64,000 bases of DNA from Nitrosomonadales bacterium (GCA_016721605.1 JADKHS010000003.1:84793-148792); one strand, 5' to 3'; counted from the first letter of the stretch, positions 40,632 through 51,453 are shown. Notes: generated from the letters alone by a model not told the origin. Numbers and translations: made by a program.

Positions 40632-41141
40632 TATTTTCTCGCCTCTTCTTGGATCTCAAGTGCTTTATGCTTGACAAAAATCGTCTTGAAAGTAACTAGT
40701 GCCGACTCATCCCCCTTCACCAAAATTCCAATTTGATCTTCCGATACTTTAGCGCTATACAACGGTGACCGCTTAGCTGGCAAACCTGCGCAAATCAAAA
40801 AACCCAAAATGGTGATAAATACGCCACCTAGAATAAACATTTCATACGTCAACACGAAATCAGGCGGTAATGGCACAATTGGTTTACCACCTTTATGCCT
40901 GCGCGCTCGCAACAAGAAAAAACGCTAGCAAACCACCCATACAGGCTCCAACCAAAGTAAACCATTGAACATTGACTGGCTTGTCGCCCAACACTTCTTC
41001 AACTTCAGGATGCTCAATGGGCGACTTAAGAATCATGTCGTCTATGTCAAACCCCTTGATATTGGATCCGCGTAATTCGGCAATTGCGGCCACGGCTTCA
41101 TCAAAATCGTTAAATAATGCAAGTAAATGACGTTTGCTCAT
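40631..41141 (-). CDS. actD: Alternative complex III subunit D (frameshifted)
   Basis: ActD is a small membrane protein (DUF3341) with two helices. It starts MSKRHLLALFNDFDEAVAAI, has FTLVGACMGGLLAFFL, and after a one-base indel in the A run near 40918 continues GGKPIVPLPPDFVLTYEMFI LGGVFITILGFLICAG. Total about 170 residues. It overlaps actE and abuts actC. Confidence 0.83.
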
Positions 41142-42506
41142 TTAGTAATCTCCCTTCACTGCAGGTTTGTGCTTCAATGCCAGACTGCGGTGATACACCA
41201 TTTCTTTAACTTCATACATAGACACGGATGGAAATACCTTACAGAACACCATAAACAATAAAGTGAACCAACCAAAACTACCAAACACAATGCCCCACTG
41301 CACTAAGCTTGGCCATTGATCATGATCCCAAGTCCATGGATAGTGGCCGTGCGCAAAACTCGGCGCGATGATCATCCAACGTTCAAGCCACATACCCACG
41401 TTAAGCAAAATCGACACTACGAACAATATCGGGAGGTGCGTCTGGAAACGTTTGAATGCTAGCATCAAGGGCAAAATAGAGCCGAAGAAAATCATTGCCC
41501 AGAAGAATGGGGCATAAGGACCGGTAGCCTTAAAAATTAATTGATCCTTGGCTGTCTGATCATGTCCATACCATACTGAAGCGAACTCGATCAGATTGAG
41601 GTAAGTCCACACCATCGCAATGGCAAAGGTTAGGCGTACCAGCTTCTTCATTATAGGCAACGTCATGTACTCTTCAAACTTGAACACATATCGTAAAATG
41701 ATAAAAAGCGTGATGATCGCCGCACAACCGGAATACAAGGCACCCGCAACAAAATATGGAGGGAACGACGTTACGTGCCAACCCGGCATATTCGACATAG
41801 CAAAGTCAGAAGCCACGATAGAGTGAACAGAAACCGCCAGCGGAATCAAGAAACAAGCTATCGTTAAATATGTGATCCGGAAGTTGCGCCACTGGCGATC
41901 AGTTCCTTCCCAGCCAAGTGACATAACAGTGTAAAGTTTTTTACGCCAGCCCGCGTGGATATTGTCACGGCAAATTGCCAGATCAGGGATCATGCCGACA
42001 TAAAGAAAAAGAACGGAAGAACTTAGATAGGTAGCAATCGCAAACATATCCCATACAAGCGGCGACTGAAAGTTTGGCCACACCCAACGCTCGTTAGGAT
42101 AAGGCATCACATAATAGACCATCCATAAACGACCCAAGTGCACCAAAACGAACAAACCCGCCGTCATCAACGAGAAAGTTGTCATTGCCTCAGCAAAACG
42201 GTAGATCGGTTTACGCCAATCAGCATGCATTAAATGCAGAATCGCTGACAACAAAGTTCCGGAATGGCTCATACCTATCCAGAAAATGAAAGTAGCGATA
42301 TACAAACCCCATACATGAGAATTATTTTTATTGGAGACACCCATGCCGGTCTGATACTGATAAACCTCACTTCCCACCGCCACGCCTATCATGGCAATTG
42401 CGATAAATAAAATTACCCAATACATCCTTCTTGGACTCTCTAAACTCTTAAGCACATCTTTGTTAATCTGTGCCCAAGCTATATCTTCGCGTATATCTTT
42501 TCCCAT
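41142..42506 (-). CDS. actC: Alternative complex III subunit C, NrfD-like
   Basis: A 454-residue membrane protein with about ten helices, of the polysulfide-reductase NrfD family. ActC holds the main quinol site at the periplasmic side. Segments such as FIFWIGMSHSGTLLSAILHL, VHLGRLWMVYYVMPYPNERW and FPPYFVAGALYSGCAAIITL are characteristic. Frame intact; a GGGGAGG ribosome site precedes ATG 42506. Confidence 0.88.
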   Translation of the reverse strand: MGKDIREDIAWAQINKDVLKSLESPRRMYWVILFIAIAMIGVAVGSEVYQYQTGMGVSNKNNSHVWGLYIATFIFWIGMSHSGTLLSAILHLMHADWRKPIYRFAEAMTTFSLMTAGLFVLVHLGRLWMVYYVMPYPNERWVWPNFQSPLVWDMFAIATYLSSSVLFLYVGMIPDLAICRDNIHAGWRKKLYTVMSLGWEGTDRQWRNFRITYLTIACFLIPLAVSVHSIVASDFAMSNMPGWHVTSFPPYFVAGALYSGCAAIITLFIILRYVFKFEEYMTLPIMKKLVRLTFAIAMVWTYLNLIEFASVWYGHDQTAKDQLIFKATGPYAPFFWAMIFFGSILPLMLAFKRFQTHLPILFVVSILLNVGMWLERWMIIAPSFAHGHYPWTWDHDQWPSLVQWGIVFGSFGWFTLLFMVFCKVFPSVSMYEVKEMVYHRSLALKHKPAVKGDY

Positions 42507-42583
42507 TGCTCTATTTCCTCCCCTTGTGCTTGCGTGAAAGTAGCTTCAATGCCGCTTCCCACACGACATCCCCATTGCGCTGC

Positions 42584-43438
42584 TTAAATAGCGCTTTCAC
42601 GCAACTGCTCCAGATACATCACCGACGGATAAGTGCGCAACTCTTCCAAAATGCGATAGCCACGCAGTTTGACTGCCTTCTCTTCTGCGTTTTTTGCTTG
42701 CTTATCCTTATTCAGTTCAACCTGTTGAGTCATCCACTGTTTACCAACCTTGGCCAAGGGGTCAACCAGATTACCAAAGGATATAGCCCCAGTCGGACAA
42801 ACTTGCTGACAGGCAGTCTGCACTTCACCATCAAGTACACTTCGCCCTGCGCTACGTGCGTTGCTCTTGGCGACAGTCAATCGCTGCACACAGAACGTAC
42901 ATTTCTCCATCACACCCTTACCACGCACAGTCACGTCTGGATTGAGCTGCTGATTCATCGGCTCCGGCCACACATTATCAGTAGTTGGATAGTCATACCA
43001 GTTGAAGTAGCGAGCCTTATACGGGCAGTTCGCATTACAGTAACGTGAGCCGACGCAACGGTTATAAACCTGCGAGTTCAGGCCATCTGCCGTGTGGTTG
43101 GTAGCACCCACAGGGCAAACCGTTTCGCACGGTGCAGACTCACAATGCTGACACAGCATAGGCAAAAATTGCGCCCCCTGGTCGGCAAATTCGCGACCAT
43201 CATTATCCCAATAACGTTCGATACGTATCCAATGGTGAGAATGTCCATGTGCAAATTTCTCCTTGCCAACCACGGGCAGATTGTTTTCTGCATAACACGC
43301 CACGCTACAGGCGTTGCAGCCAGTGCATGAATCCAGGTCTATACTCATCGCCCATTTGTATTCCCGGTGCGGCCTGTCGTCCGACGGATGCTGTTGGCGG
43401 AAGTCCGACCAGTTTTCTAATAAATTAGTAATGGACAC
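42584..43438 (-). CDS. actB2: Alternative complex III iron-sulfur subunit (ActB C-terminal half)
   Basis: A 284-residue ferredoxin-type protein with four cysteine clusters: DSCTGCNACSVAC, CQHCESAPCETVC, NRCVGSRYCNANC and KCTFCVQRL followed by CQQVCPTGA. It carries the Fe-S chain of the complex between quinol and hemes. In many ActB proteins this domain is fused to the molybdopterin-like domain. Here it starts at GTG 43438, only two codons after and in the same frame as the stop of the preceding gene, and has its own GGAGGAGG ribosome site, so it appears to be a separate product. Confidence 0.85.
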   Translation of the reverse strand: MSITNLLENWSDFRQQHPSDDRPHREYKWAMSIDLDSCTGCNACSVACYAENNLPVVGKEKFAHGHSHHWIRIERYWDNDGREFADQGAQFLPMLCQHCESAPCETVCPVGATNHTADGLNSQVYNRCVGSRYCNANCPYKARYFNWYDYPTTDNVWPEPMNQQLNPDVTVRGKGVMEKCTFCVQRLTVAKSNARSAGRSVLDGEVQTACQQVCPTGAISFGNLVDPLAKVGKQWMTQQVELNKDKQAKNAEEKAVKLRGYRILEELRTYPSVMYLEQLRESAI

Positions 43439-43441
43439 CTT

Positions 43442-45651
43442 TTATACCTCCTCCGAAAGATTCACTTTATTCGATGACACCCTAACCGCAATTTTTCTAC
43501 CCATCTGATTGCCACCAGCGGGGCCTTCATCTTTAACTATAACTACACGCTGCCCAGCCTTACTAACTTTAACGCGCGTCTCGTGCATTGCCAACTCTCC
43601 AGTTTCTTTGTCGAATACGGAATCAAGAATTTTGAAGGCATTAACACCGATACCCTTTGCATAACGACCCAGCGCTTCATGACCATTGCCGAGCGGCACT
43701 GAAATTACGTCCGGGTGTATGCCGGTAAACACATAGACCTGTGCCTTAATAGCGCCGCTTCTCGAAGCCACCTCGACAATATCACCTTCCACAATACCCA
43801 ATTTAGCAGCAGTCTTAGGATGCATCTCTACCCAACTATCCCACACGATAGTAGTCAGTGGATCTGGTGATTCCTGTAACCAAGGTTCATTGGCATTGCG
43901 ACCATCGCGCAAACTAGCGCTCACTGCCGGAATCAGGTGGAACGGATACGCACCATCTTCGGCAAACGGACCAGGTACGACCAAACCTTTGGCAGATGCA
44001 TTGCCAGACATATTGACAGGTGTACCTATTAATTTGACCACACCATGGCTTAGAGTCGCGTCCCAAAATGTATCATCATCCGTAGTCGAACCGCCCAATG
44101 CACCCTTGTTCGACACCATCGCACTACGTAAGTAGGAATAGAAGTCTTCATAACCTTTGTACTCATCTGGTCGGCGTTGCTTGAGCAACGCAAGCAAGAT
44201 ATCACCCATACCAAGCGTACCGGGATACAACTTTTCCATCAGCGGCTGCTGGATATTTAGCTGAGCGCCTTCGGCAACATATTCAGGCATCGCAGTTGCC
44301 CAGTCCTCCAGCGCAGAATTCAACGGCAACACCAAATCAGCCTCTAGTGCGGTTTCATCCATATAATGAGCAAAAACCACTTTAAACGGTACTTTCTTTA
44401 AGTTTTCTTTCAGCTTCATGGATGCAGATGCGGTGAACACTGGATTTACACCATAGCTAAACAACACTTTAACCTTATCTTGCGCCATATTGTCATTGAG
44501 CGACTGTAGCGCAAAGCGATTGCCAGTAGCCGGCGCCATTTGCGGAAACGGCATACTGGACGGAGCCTCTACCGTCTTACCGACATTGCCTAACACTTGA
44601 TTCAACAAAGCGATAGCAGTGGCATTCTGCGAACCGTGCGCATAGCCCTCGGCGGCACTACCAGCAATTACTAAGCTAGGACTACGCTCCTTCAGTAGGG
44701 CTGCTAGCCTGCCTATATGTTCAGTAGACACTCCGGTATCTTTGCTTACCCGATCTGTAGTGTATTCCTTCACAACAGCAGCCACATCTCCAGGAATAGA
44801 CAGCCCTGCCGCAGCTAGCGCATTGATCAATCCCAACGCTAGAATGCCCTCAGTACCAGGACGTATAGCCAACCAACGATCCGCATTCGCACCAGTTAGT
44901 GTCATCTTGGACTCAACCTGTACCAGCACCCCGCGCTCGCCATTATCGGACTTACGGAAGCGAGCATACTGCTGGGAGAAATGTACCGGCGAGATCCATG
45001 CACCAAGAAAATCTGCTCCGAAGGAAAGGATAACCTTAGCTTTGTCCAGGCGTAAGCGCGGCATTTCTACACCATAAGCCTTTTATTAGCTGCACGCATA
45101 ATTGACGGTGCAACTGCCTCATAAACGTAATGACGATCGGAACCCAGCGCATCTAGATAGTTTTTCAATAATGCCTTGACATGTCCACTAACACCACCTG
45201 TCAGGAAGGCGATATTTTCTGCCTTCACGCCACTAATCTTTTCATTGATTAGCTCCAGCGCTTTTCCCCATGGTATTGCTTCGCCTTTATCACCATTGCG
45301 CAACAATGGCTCTCGGATACGGTCTGGATTGTAATGCGCCTGCACTCCGGCCTGCCCTAAACCGCACATTTTGCCGTTATTAATGGATGATTTTGGATTA
45401 CCTTCCAGCTTAAGTACACGCCCCTCTCGCACTCGCCCCATAATCCCGCACCCAGCATCGCACTGCGCACAAGTTGAGTTAAAGTATGTGCCAATACTAG
45501 GAATGATGTAGTCCGCCGTCTGGACATAGGAAGTTACAAATTCCTTTCCATCCTCAACTGAGGTATTGCCACATCCGCTTAACGCGACCGTCGCACCACC
45601 CCACCCCAGTACCTTCAGAAAACCTCGCCGATTAAAACTATTTTCAATCAT
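43442..45651 (-). CDS. actB1: Alternative complex III molybdopterin-like subunit (frameshifted)
   Basis: A MopB-fold subunit that in characterised complexes lacks molybdenum. It starts MIENSFNRRGFLKVLGWGGA, a Tat-type leader with a lipobox-like LSGCG, then a possible cluster-type segment CAQCDAGCGIMGRVREGRVL. The C-terminal part has DSWVEMHPKTAAKLGIVEGD. The frame breaks once near 45065 (ANKRLMV to MPRLRLDKAKVILSFGADFL). The gene is second in the operon after the pentaheme actA. About 735 residues. Confidence 0.85.
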
Positions 45652-45693
45652 TGCTGATACCTCTTGGAAATCTTTATCTTGTGAATGCGTCGA

Positions 45694-46298
45694 TTACTTA
45701 TGACACTGCCAGCAGTCGTTCGGACCGTGAGTCGTTTTTGTGGATGTTGCATCTACCGGGTGATCTTTTTGATGACAGCTCACACACCAACCCATAGAAA
45801 GTGGCTTTTGGCGGCGCGCAACCGTCATTGTTTTAACATCACCGTGACAATAACCACAAGCTTCTTGCACCGGCTTGTTCTGCGCAAAAACAAAACGCTG
45901 AATGTGTCGCTCATGGTTGAAGCGCACGAAATCAGGAAGATCATGCACCTTTTTCCAAGGCACTGCTTTTTAGCTTCCCAATATTCGAATAGTTTCTTGA
46001 TACGCGGAGTTTCCCGCACCGACTCGATGTTTTGATGGCAACCAATACATTTCTGCAATGGTGGAATACCGGCCACAATACTACGACGCGCATAAGTGTG
46101 GCAGTACATACAGTTTATCTGCATACCACCTTTTGCAGCATCACCAGCGTGACGATCATGGGGAAACTCAATTGGCTGTTCAACTTTAGGGCCCAAGTCG
46201 TCAGCTGTAGTGAGAGGCTGCGCCGTATTAACAGCATAGCTGCCAGCGGAAACAATCAATCCAACAAGCAGAATGGAAAAACGTAAAAAACAATACAT
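45694..46298 (-). CDS. actA: Alternative complex III pentaheme cytochrome c (frameshifted)
   Basis: Five CxxCH motifs: CMYCH, CIGCH, CGYCH, CVSCH and CWQCH, over about 200 residues, the heme number typical of ActA. The signal peptide (MYCFLRFSILLVGLIVSA) fixes the start at 46298, preceded by GGGGGAG. A one-base indel near 45965 changes frame in FEYWEAKK..VPWKKVHDLPD. ActA collects electrons from the Fe-S subunit. It heads the operon. Confidence 0.88.
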
Positions 46299-47218
46299 CG
46301 TAAGTAGCTCCCCCAACAAACAATTAAACTGCCGACGGGACAACATCGACATGCATTATCACACTCAATAACTGGTAGTTTAAAACGACACAACATCGCT
46401 CTAAGCATTTACACGCTTAATTTGGTGCGAGCCAATCCACAAGGAATAGACGCGATGAAACGACGGCATAATGTCCAGTTTAGAAAATAAAGTCAACAGT
46501 ACAAAATAACAAAATTAACATTAATAAAATTATGGCAAGCTAATTTGTTCATAAATTTTTTCAATTTTCACAAGTTTATGTACATAAATATATATATAAA
46601 CATTATGCTACGTGCTTTGCATATATCACGCCTCTAGCAACACAGAATCTTATATTTTTAAAAATTAGCAATCAGTAACGGACTTTTAGCAAAGCTCCCC
46701 AAAACATAAATTCACCACAGTAAATTTCATGAATATTTTTATACAGAAACCTACTTTTCTTCGTTACCACGTCAGTATCAAAGTTAAAACGACATGAAAA
46801 TCGGCGGTTGGCGGATGAATTTTCGATACAGCTTCAATGAGTTTCGTCGCAATATAACACCCCGACGCCACCCAACGTACGAGACGTAAGCTTTCGTCGC
46901 TGCGTACCCGCTTCATTCCAAGCGCCTATAGAACCAGGTATCCAAACTCCCTGCACGCTTGTGATATAGGTCAACAGACAGCTTTGCACCCAGCATTCAA
47001 ACAAACCAACAACGTCAAAAAAGCCCGGCAAAAACGCGAGTCACTCCAAAGCGCTGCCGTTTTTGTCTCAACACACTTAAATCGCCCACTGGCTATCATG
47101 ACGCAATACTTCTACGCCGTCCCCGCTAACCCAATGACCGATTCTGCCGTACCCTTAACCATAGCGTCTTGTGTAAATATTTTCCTGAATTATTGACTCG
47201 GCCAGATTATGTTTGAAG
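46299..47218. other. Long AT-rich intergenic region upstream of the act operon
   Basis: About 920 bases without a convincing gene. 46480-46800 is very AT-rich and should contain the act promoter; no FNR-type palindrome or other operator could be identified. A 70-codon open frame at 46984-47196 shows no recognisable family or ribosome site. Confidence 0.5.
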
Positions 47219-47323
47219 TCCGTTCACCTTGAGTATGATATGCGCCCACAGGCCGAAAGGCGTTGGCAAGAAACTGACCCCCCAGTTAATCACGTGCTGT
47301 TGACCAGTTTTCAAATTTTGTAA
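47219..47323 (+). pseudogene. Short unidentified coding remnant, possibly of a transposase
   Basis: One clean frame reads SVHLEYDMRPQAERRWQETD then PPVNHVLLTSFQIL before a stop. The composition looks like real protein (charged helix with Trp), and a RPQAxRRW pattern occurs at ends of some transposases, but I cannot assign it. No start codon is present. Confidence 0.3.
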
Positions 47324-47384
47324 CAAATTGATATATGTGGCAATAAAAGCGGTTTCTTGAGAGCCTGTCATAAAGATGAATGGA

Positions 47385-47410
47385 CTTCGACAAGTTCAGC
47401 CCGAACGGGG
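47385..47410. repeat. Possible dispersed intergenic repeat
   Basis: The tract starting CTTCGACAAGTTCAGCCC and continuing GAACGGGG resembles a widespread intergenic repeat of the form TTCGACA(A/G)GCTCAGCCCGAACGG. Only one copy is seen in this window, so this rests on recognition of the motif. Confidence 0.3.
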
Positions 47411-47439
47411 TTAATGCTTCATCATGCCGAATCAATAGT

Positions 47440-47560
47440 TACATACCCGAGCCGCCCGAATGGCAGTTTCGCCACTTGGTAAGGTTGTACCAGCAATGGC
47501 CGTCATCTGGTAGCGGCACGCTTGGCACTGCCAGTGCTGCCTACCGTCGTGAATAAATCG
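47440..47560 (-). pseudogene. IS1595-like transposase zinc-ribbon remnant
   Basis: The minus strand translates to HWQCQACRYQMTAIAGTTLP and SGETAIRAARVC, like the second half of the IS1595 N-terminal zinc ribbon (WQCRRCRYQTSLTAGTIL). It may be the lost N-terminal counterpart of a copy like that at 32731-33060. Fewer than 45 codons remain. Confidence 0.45.
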
Positions 47561-47959
47561 CCTATTTATTAACTCCCCAGCAGTTCACCATATCAACCTG
47601 TACGTAAAAAATTACACCTAACTGAAGTACGTAATTAATCAGGAATATTTTTTCACTCAATTAAATAACTCTCCCCAATTTATGGAGTGAATTATTCAGC
47701 GCTTCTCTAGCAGTTCGCCCACATTCACCACAACGAAATATGATCACGATTTTCTCATCACTGTCTCGTGCAAAGAATGCGGCGCGCGCCCTTCTTCGTA
47801 CAACACACGACGCATGACCCTCCGTTGTAAAAGGATAACAATGGCTTCCGAACATTCGTGCTCTACGACGCGCCTATCCAATCAAATAGGACATTATGGA
47901 TGCCACAGCCAAACGTATCGCACGTGTGGACCTCCTATGCATGGCTACAATCACCGTAC

Positions 47960-48110
47960 ACCTGACATGGTCACGTCTTTCCATGTTGGCGCAATCGCTT
48001 TCGGCCACCGCTTCGATTCAAGCTTGAATGAACACATCCATTTCATAGCTGCATCATCGATGAACTGTTTCAGCTTGCTGCAACTTCAGACGCAGATGCG
48101 GATCATTACT
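47960..48110 (+). pseudogene. IS91-like transposase remnant
   Basis: The frame GAIAFGHRFDSSLNEHIHF resembles the HxH (..HRFGS.LN.HIHFH..) metal motif of IS91-type rolling-circle transposases. The sequence after it (FIAASSMNCF) is degenerate. No other part of the gene is visible; surrounding frames between 47660 and 48200 are unrecognisable. Confidence 0.4.
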
Positions 48111-48265
48111 TTCATCCTGGATGAAACTTTGTGCGGAACATTCTGGATCACCTCGATAAATCCACGCAACCACCAAAATCGTCCCGGCACATGATTCTTA
48201 TCGTGGGAATAGGTAAAATATAAAATCCGTCATGGCCTTGACGATGAAACCTAAAGGGGAAGGCA

Positions 48266-49054
48266 CTAGGTATCCGCTTTTCGCCTTCCCCGTAACAAGA
48301 ATATTAACCCCACAATCACCATTGGTAGGCTGAGCCATTGGCCCATGCTAATACCAAAACTCATTAGGCCAAATATGCCGTCATCTGGGTTACGTGTATA
48401 TTCGACAAAGAAGCGAAAACTGCCATAGCCGATGAGGAACAAACCAGACACAGCGCCTACTGGACGCGGCTTGCGCGAATATAGCCACATAAGCGCAAAT
48501 AGGACCAAGCCTTCCAGCGCAAATTCATAAAGCTGAGAGGGGTGGCGCGGCAGATCATCCACGTTGGGGAATACCATTCCCCAAGCCATATTTGTAGGCC
48601 GCCCCCATAATTCAGCATTTACAAAGTTGCCAATACGGCCTGCGCCCAGCCCTAGGGGCACCAAAGGAGCAATAAAGTCCATCAATTGTAGCCAGGGCAA
48701 TTTATGTTGACGTGCAAAAAATGCCATCGCCACAAGTACACCAAGAAAACCACCATGGAATGACATACCGCCCTGCCACACCGCAAGAATTTCAAGCGGG
48801 CGAGACACATAGTAACCGGGGTTGTAAAACAGAACCTCGCCCAGCCTTCCGCCCAGTACAACACCAAGAATGCCGTAAAATAAGAGGTCATCCATCATTT
48901 TTTCATCCCACCCAGGGCGATTGAGGGTGCGAATGCGCAATTTTCCCAGCCATAGAAACAGCATAAAGGCAACTAAATACATCAATCCGTACCAGTGCAC
49001 TGCAAGGGGGCCAAGGTGGATAGCTACGGGATCGAACTGGGGATGAATGAGCAT
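48266..49054 (-). CDS. lgt: Prolipoprotein diacylglyceryl transferase
   Basis: Lgt transfers diacylglycerol to the lipobox cysteine of lipoproteins. It is complete at 262 residues with seven helices. Signature GLGAGRIGNFVNAELWGRPT and conserved HPSQLYEFALEG, plus the N-terminal HWYGLMYLVAF, identify it. Frame intact. The actB1 leader and the livK lipobox are possible clients. Confidence 0.95.
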   Translation of the reverse strand: MLIHPQFDPVAIHLGPLAVHWYGLMYLVAFMLFLWLGKLRIRTLNRPGWDEKMMDDLLFYGILGVVLGGRLGEVLFYNPGYYVSRPLEILAVWQGGMSFHGGFLGVLVAMAFFARQHKLPWLQLMDFIAPLVPLGLGAGRIGNFVNAELWGRPTNMAWGMVFPNVDDLPRHPSQLYEFALEGLVLFALMWLYSRKPRPVGAVSGLFLIGYGSFRFFVEYTRNPDDGIFGLMSFGISMGQWLSLPMVIVGLIFLLRGRRKADT

Positions 49055-49114
49055 ACTGAGCGAGTATTTTTAATGATATTTCAAGATCGATTATTATACG
49101 TGATTTAGTTACAA

Positions 49115-49170
49115 GCCTATTCTGCCTTCCGGCGCGTAGCAGATTTCATCTGTTACGCGCCGGAATAGGC
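49115..49170. repeat. Large imperfect palindrome between lgt and cytochrome c gene
   Basis: TTCCGGCGCGTAGCAGAT (49127-49144) pairs with ATCTGTTACGCGCCGGAA (49148-49165) with one mismatch and a TTC loop; outer arms GCCTATT/AATAGGC extend it. It lies between divergent genes, so it is not a terminator of either. A REP/MITE-like element or a regulatory stem-loop is possible. Confidence 0.55.
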
Positions 49171-49320
49171 TTTGTCAACGACAAGTTAGCGGTATGCGTT
49201 ATTATCAACACTGTCTAGTGCCTTACAGTTTGCAAACAAGACGGAGTTGGTTAAAATGGCATAGGCAGCAATGTCTAATAGTTTAATTGTAGGAAAACTT
49301 AATTTAATGGAGCTTAAAAA

Positions 49321-49695
49321 ATGAAATCTATCATCGTTAGCGTGGTTGCAGCAGCAGGCCTGATGGCAGCAGGTAGCGTTTTAGCAACTGATATGCCGGA
49401 ATTGGCTAAAAAAAGCGGCTGTACTGCTTGCCACAAAATTGATTCAAAATTGGTCGGCCCCGCTTGGATGGATGTTTCCAAGAAATACAAAGGCGTTAAG
49501 GAATATGCTTTTTCACCAACTGGCAGTGCTGCTGCTGGTGCCAAGAAAATGTCATTGGAAGAAGGCCTGATGATGAAAGTGGCCAAGGGTGGTACTGGCA
49601 ACTGGGGTAGCGTACCAATGACTGCTAACTCTCCTAAAGTAAGCGATGCGGACATCAAAACACTGGTTCATTTCATACTGGATCTGGCGAAGTAA
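49321..49695 (+). CDS. Small class I cytochrome c
   Basis: A 124-residue precursor with signal peptide (MKSIIVSVVAAAGLMAAGSV LA) and one heme motif CTACH (residues 35-39). The axial Met is likely in the VPMTANSP loop. The size and GPAW..V..KY pattern fit periplasmic electron shuttles of the c-551/c5 kind. It is monocistronic, with GGAG before the ATG and its own terminator. It could link NXR, ActE or SorB to a terminal oxidase, which is inference. It resembles the second heme domain of SorB. Confidence 0.85.
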   Translation: MKSIIVSVVAAAGLMAAGSVLATDMPELAKKSGCTACHKIDSKLVGPAWMDVSKKYKGVKEYAFSPTGSAAAGAKKMSLEEGLMMKVAKGGTGNWGSVPMTANSPKVSDADIKTLVHFILDLAK

Positions 49696-49715
49696 TCAAG
49701 AGGTTAATTTCTCTT

Positions 49716-49750
49716 AGCAGAAGTCGGCATTAGCCGATTTCTGCTTTTCT
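49716..49750 (+). terminator. Rho-independent terminator after the cytochrome c gene
   Basis: AGCAGAAGTCGGC (49716-49728) pairs with GCCGATTTCTGCT (49733-49745), with one mismatch and an ATTA loop, followed by TTTCT. It lies 20 bases after the stop codon. Confidence 0.85.
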
Positions 49751-50272
49751 GTATAACAATTCAATTAACTACCTAATAATATTAACAATGTATAAGCAAA
49801 GCAAACTACAAAACTAGTTTACGCTGGCTTTAATTGATTGGCATTTCAGTTACAATTTCCGATATCTAACAAATTGACACTAATGACTATGCGACGCATA
49901 TCACGTAAATTACGAATGCAGTATTTTACGTTTTAAGATTTGATGGCTTCTGCTCCACATGATGCGGGAGCTAGCAGCAATAATAATCATCTTTTTAGAC
50001 CTAATTACTGCCAATATGCTTGTCTTAGCAGGCCTAATGACTACAGCCAATATTTACCAACTGGCTATTGCTATAGCCAAATAGTGTTCGTGTTTTATGA
50101 CTCACACTCAATTGGCAAAAAATAATTAACCACACACCGATGAACGCCTCCAGAAAGTATATGAGCCGGTTAAATTATTACATCCAAGCTATGTCCGAAA
50201 TATGCCAGACTGACAAGATATGACATGCCAAACACAATCCATTCAATAACTTGATTTCCCTCTAAATCCATC
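49751..50272. other. Intergenic region upstream of the liv operon
   Basis: About 520 bases, AT-rich. A 61-codon open frame at 49940-50125 shows no family likeness; it contains three loose copies of a TACnGCCAATA-like word (50006, 50041, 50071). No operator was recognised. The liv promoter should be here. Confidence 0.45.
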
Positions 50273-51453
50273 ATGCCGCATAACCAATCATTTCTGCTTC
50301 TCGCCTTGTCCGTTGCCATGCTTTCGGCTTGCGGCGAATCAAAAAAACCGTTAATAGCAACATTGATGAACTAGTGGTAAAAATCGGTGCCGCCGCCCCT
50401 CTTACCGGGCCACAGGCTCATATCGGCAAGGACAATGAGAACGGTACACGCATGGCGATCGAGGATGCCAACACCAAGGGAATCACCATTGGCGGACGTA
50501 AAGCCCGTTTTGAATTAATCAGCGAAGATGACCAAGCGGATCCAAAAACTGCGACTATCGTGGCACAAAAGCTAGTAGACGCAAAAGTGAATGGCGTGAT
50601 CGGCCATCTCAATTCCGGTACTTCTATCCCGGCGTCTAGGATCTACAGCGATAACGGCATCCCCCAGATTTCTCCTTCCGCAACCGCGGTGAGTTACACT
50701 GCCCAAGGCCTTAAAAATACCTTCCGCGTGATGTCCAACGACGGACAACAGGGCAAGGCACTGGGCGAATTCGCAGCAAAGACCTTGAATGCTAAAAAAA
50801 TCGCGGTTATAGATGATCGCTCCGCCTATGGCCAAGGGCTGGCCGATGAGTTTATCAAATCTGCACAAGCTAATGGTGCACAAATTGTAGCGCGTGAATA
50901 CACCACTGACAAAGCGGTAGACTTTACTGCAGTGCTGACTTCCATCAAGGGTAAGCACCCCAATTTACTATTTTTTGGCGGCATGGATCCTCAAGGCGTA
51001 CCGATGGCCAAGCAGCTCAAAGCACTTGGTCTAAATGTTAAGTTTGTAATGGGCGATGGCGGTTACACGCCAAAATTACTGGATCTGGCTGGCGATGCCG
51101 CCGATGGAGTATATGCTTCACTGCCTGGCGTGCCACTAGAACAAATGCCCGGCGGCAAAGACTTCTCCCAGCGCTATGAAGCGAAATATAAGCAACCCAT
51201 TCAGCTGTATGCGCCATATTGTTATGATGCGGTGAACGTAATGATCGCCACAATGCAAAAAGCCGCCTCAGCCGATCCAGCGAAATATCTGCCCGAACTC
51301 GCCAAGATTACCCATGGTGGCGTAACCGCAAACATCGCCTTCGACGAAAAGGGCGACATTAAAAGCGGTGCCGTGACAATGTACCAAGTACAGCAAGGCA
51401 AGTGGCAACCGCTGCAAACCATGGGCGGAAACACCGCGATATCCGCACATTGA
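50273..51453 (+). CDS. livK: Branched-chain amino acid ABC transporter, substrate-binding lipoprotein (frameshifted)
   Basis: A periplasmic binding protein of the Leu/Ile/Val type (Peripla_BP_6). ATG 50273 gives a lipoprotein signal with lipobox (LLLALSVAMLSACG). A one-base error in the run of seven A at 50341-50347 separates it from the mature domain (KIGAAAPLTGPQAHIGKDNE). GVIGHLNSGTSIPASRIYSD and FTAVLTSIKGKHPNLLFFGG are typical. Substrate (amino acid, urea or amide) is not decidable from sequence. First gene of livKHMGF. Confidence 0.88.

Noticed and set aside
46984..47196. A 70-codon open frame in the act upstream region
   Set aside because: No ribosome site, no recognisable motif and low-complexity composition; treated as non-coding.
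47661..47855. A 64-codon minus-strand frame with a CGEC motif
   Set aside because: Considered as a zinc protein, but only one Cys pair and no start context; it lies among transposase debris.
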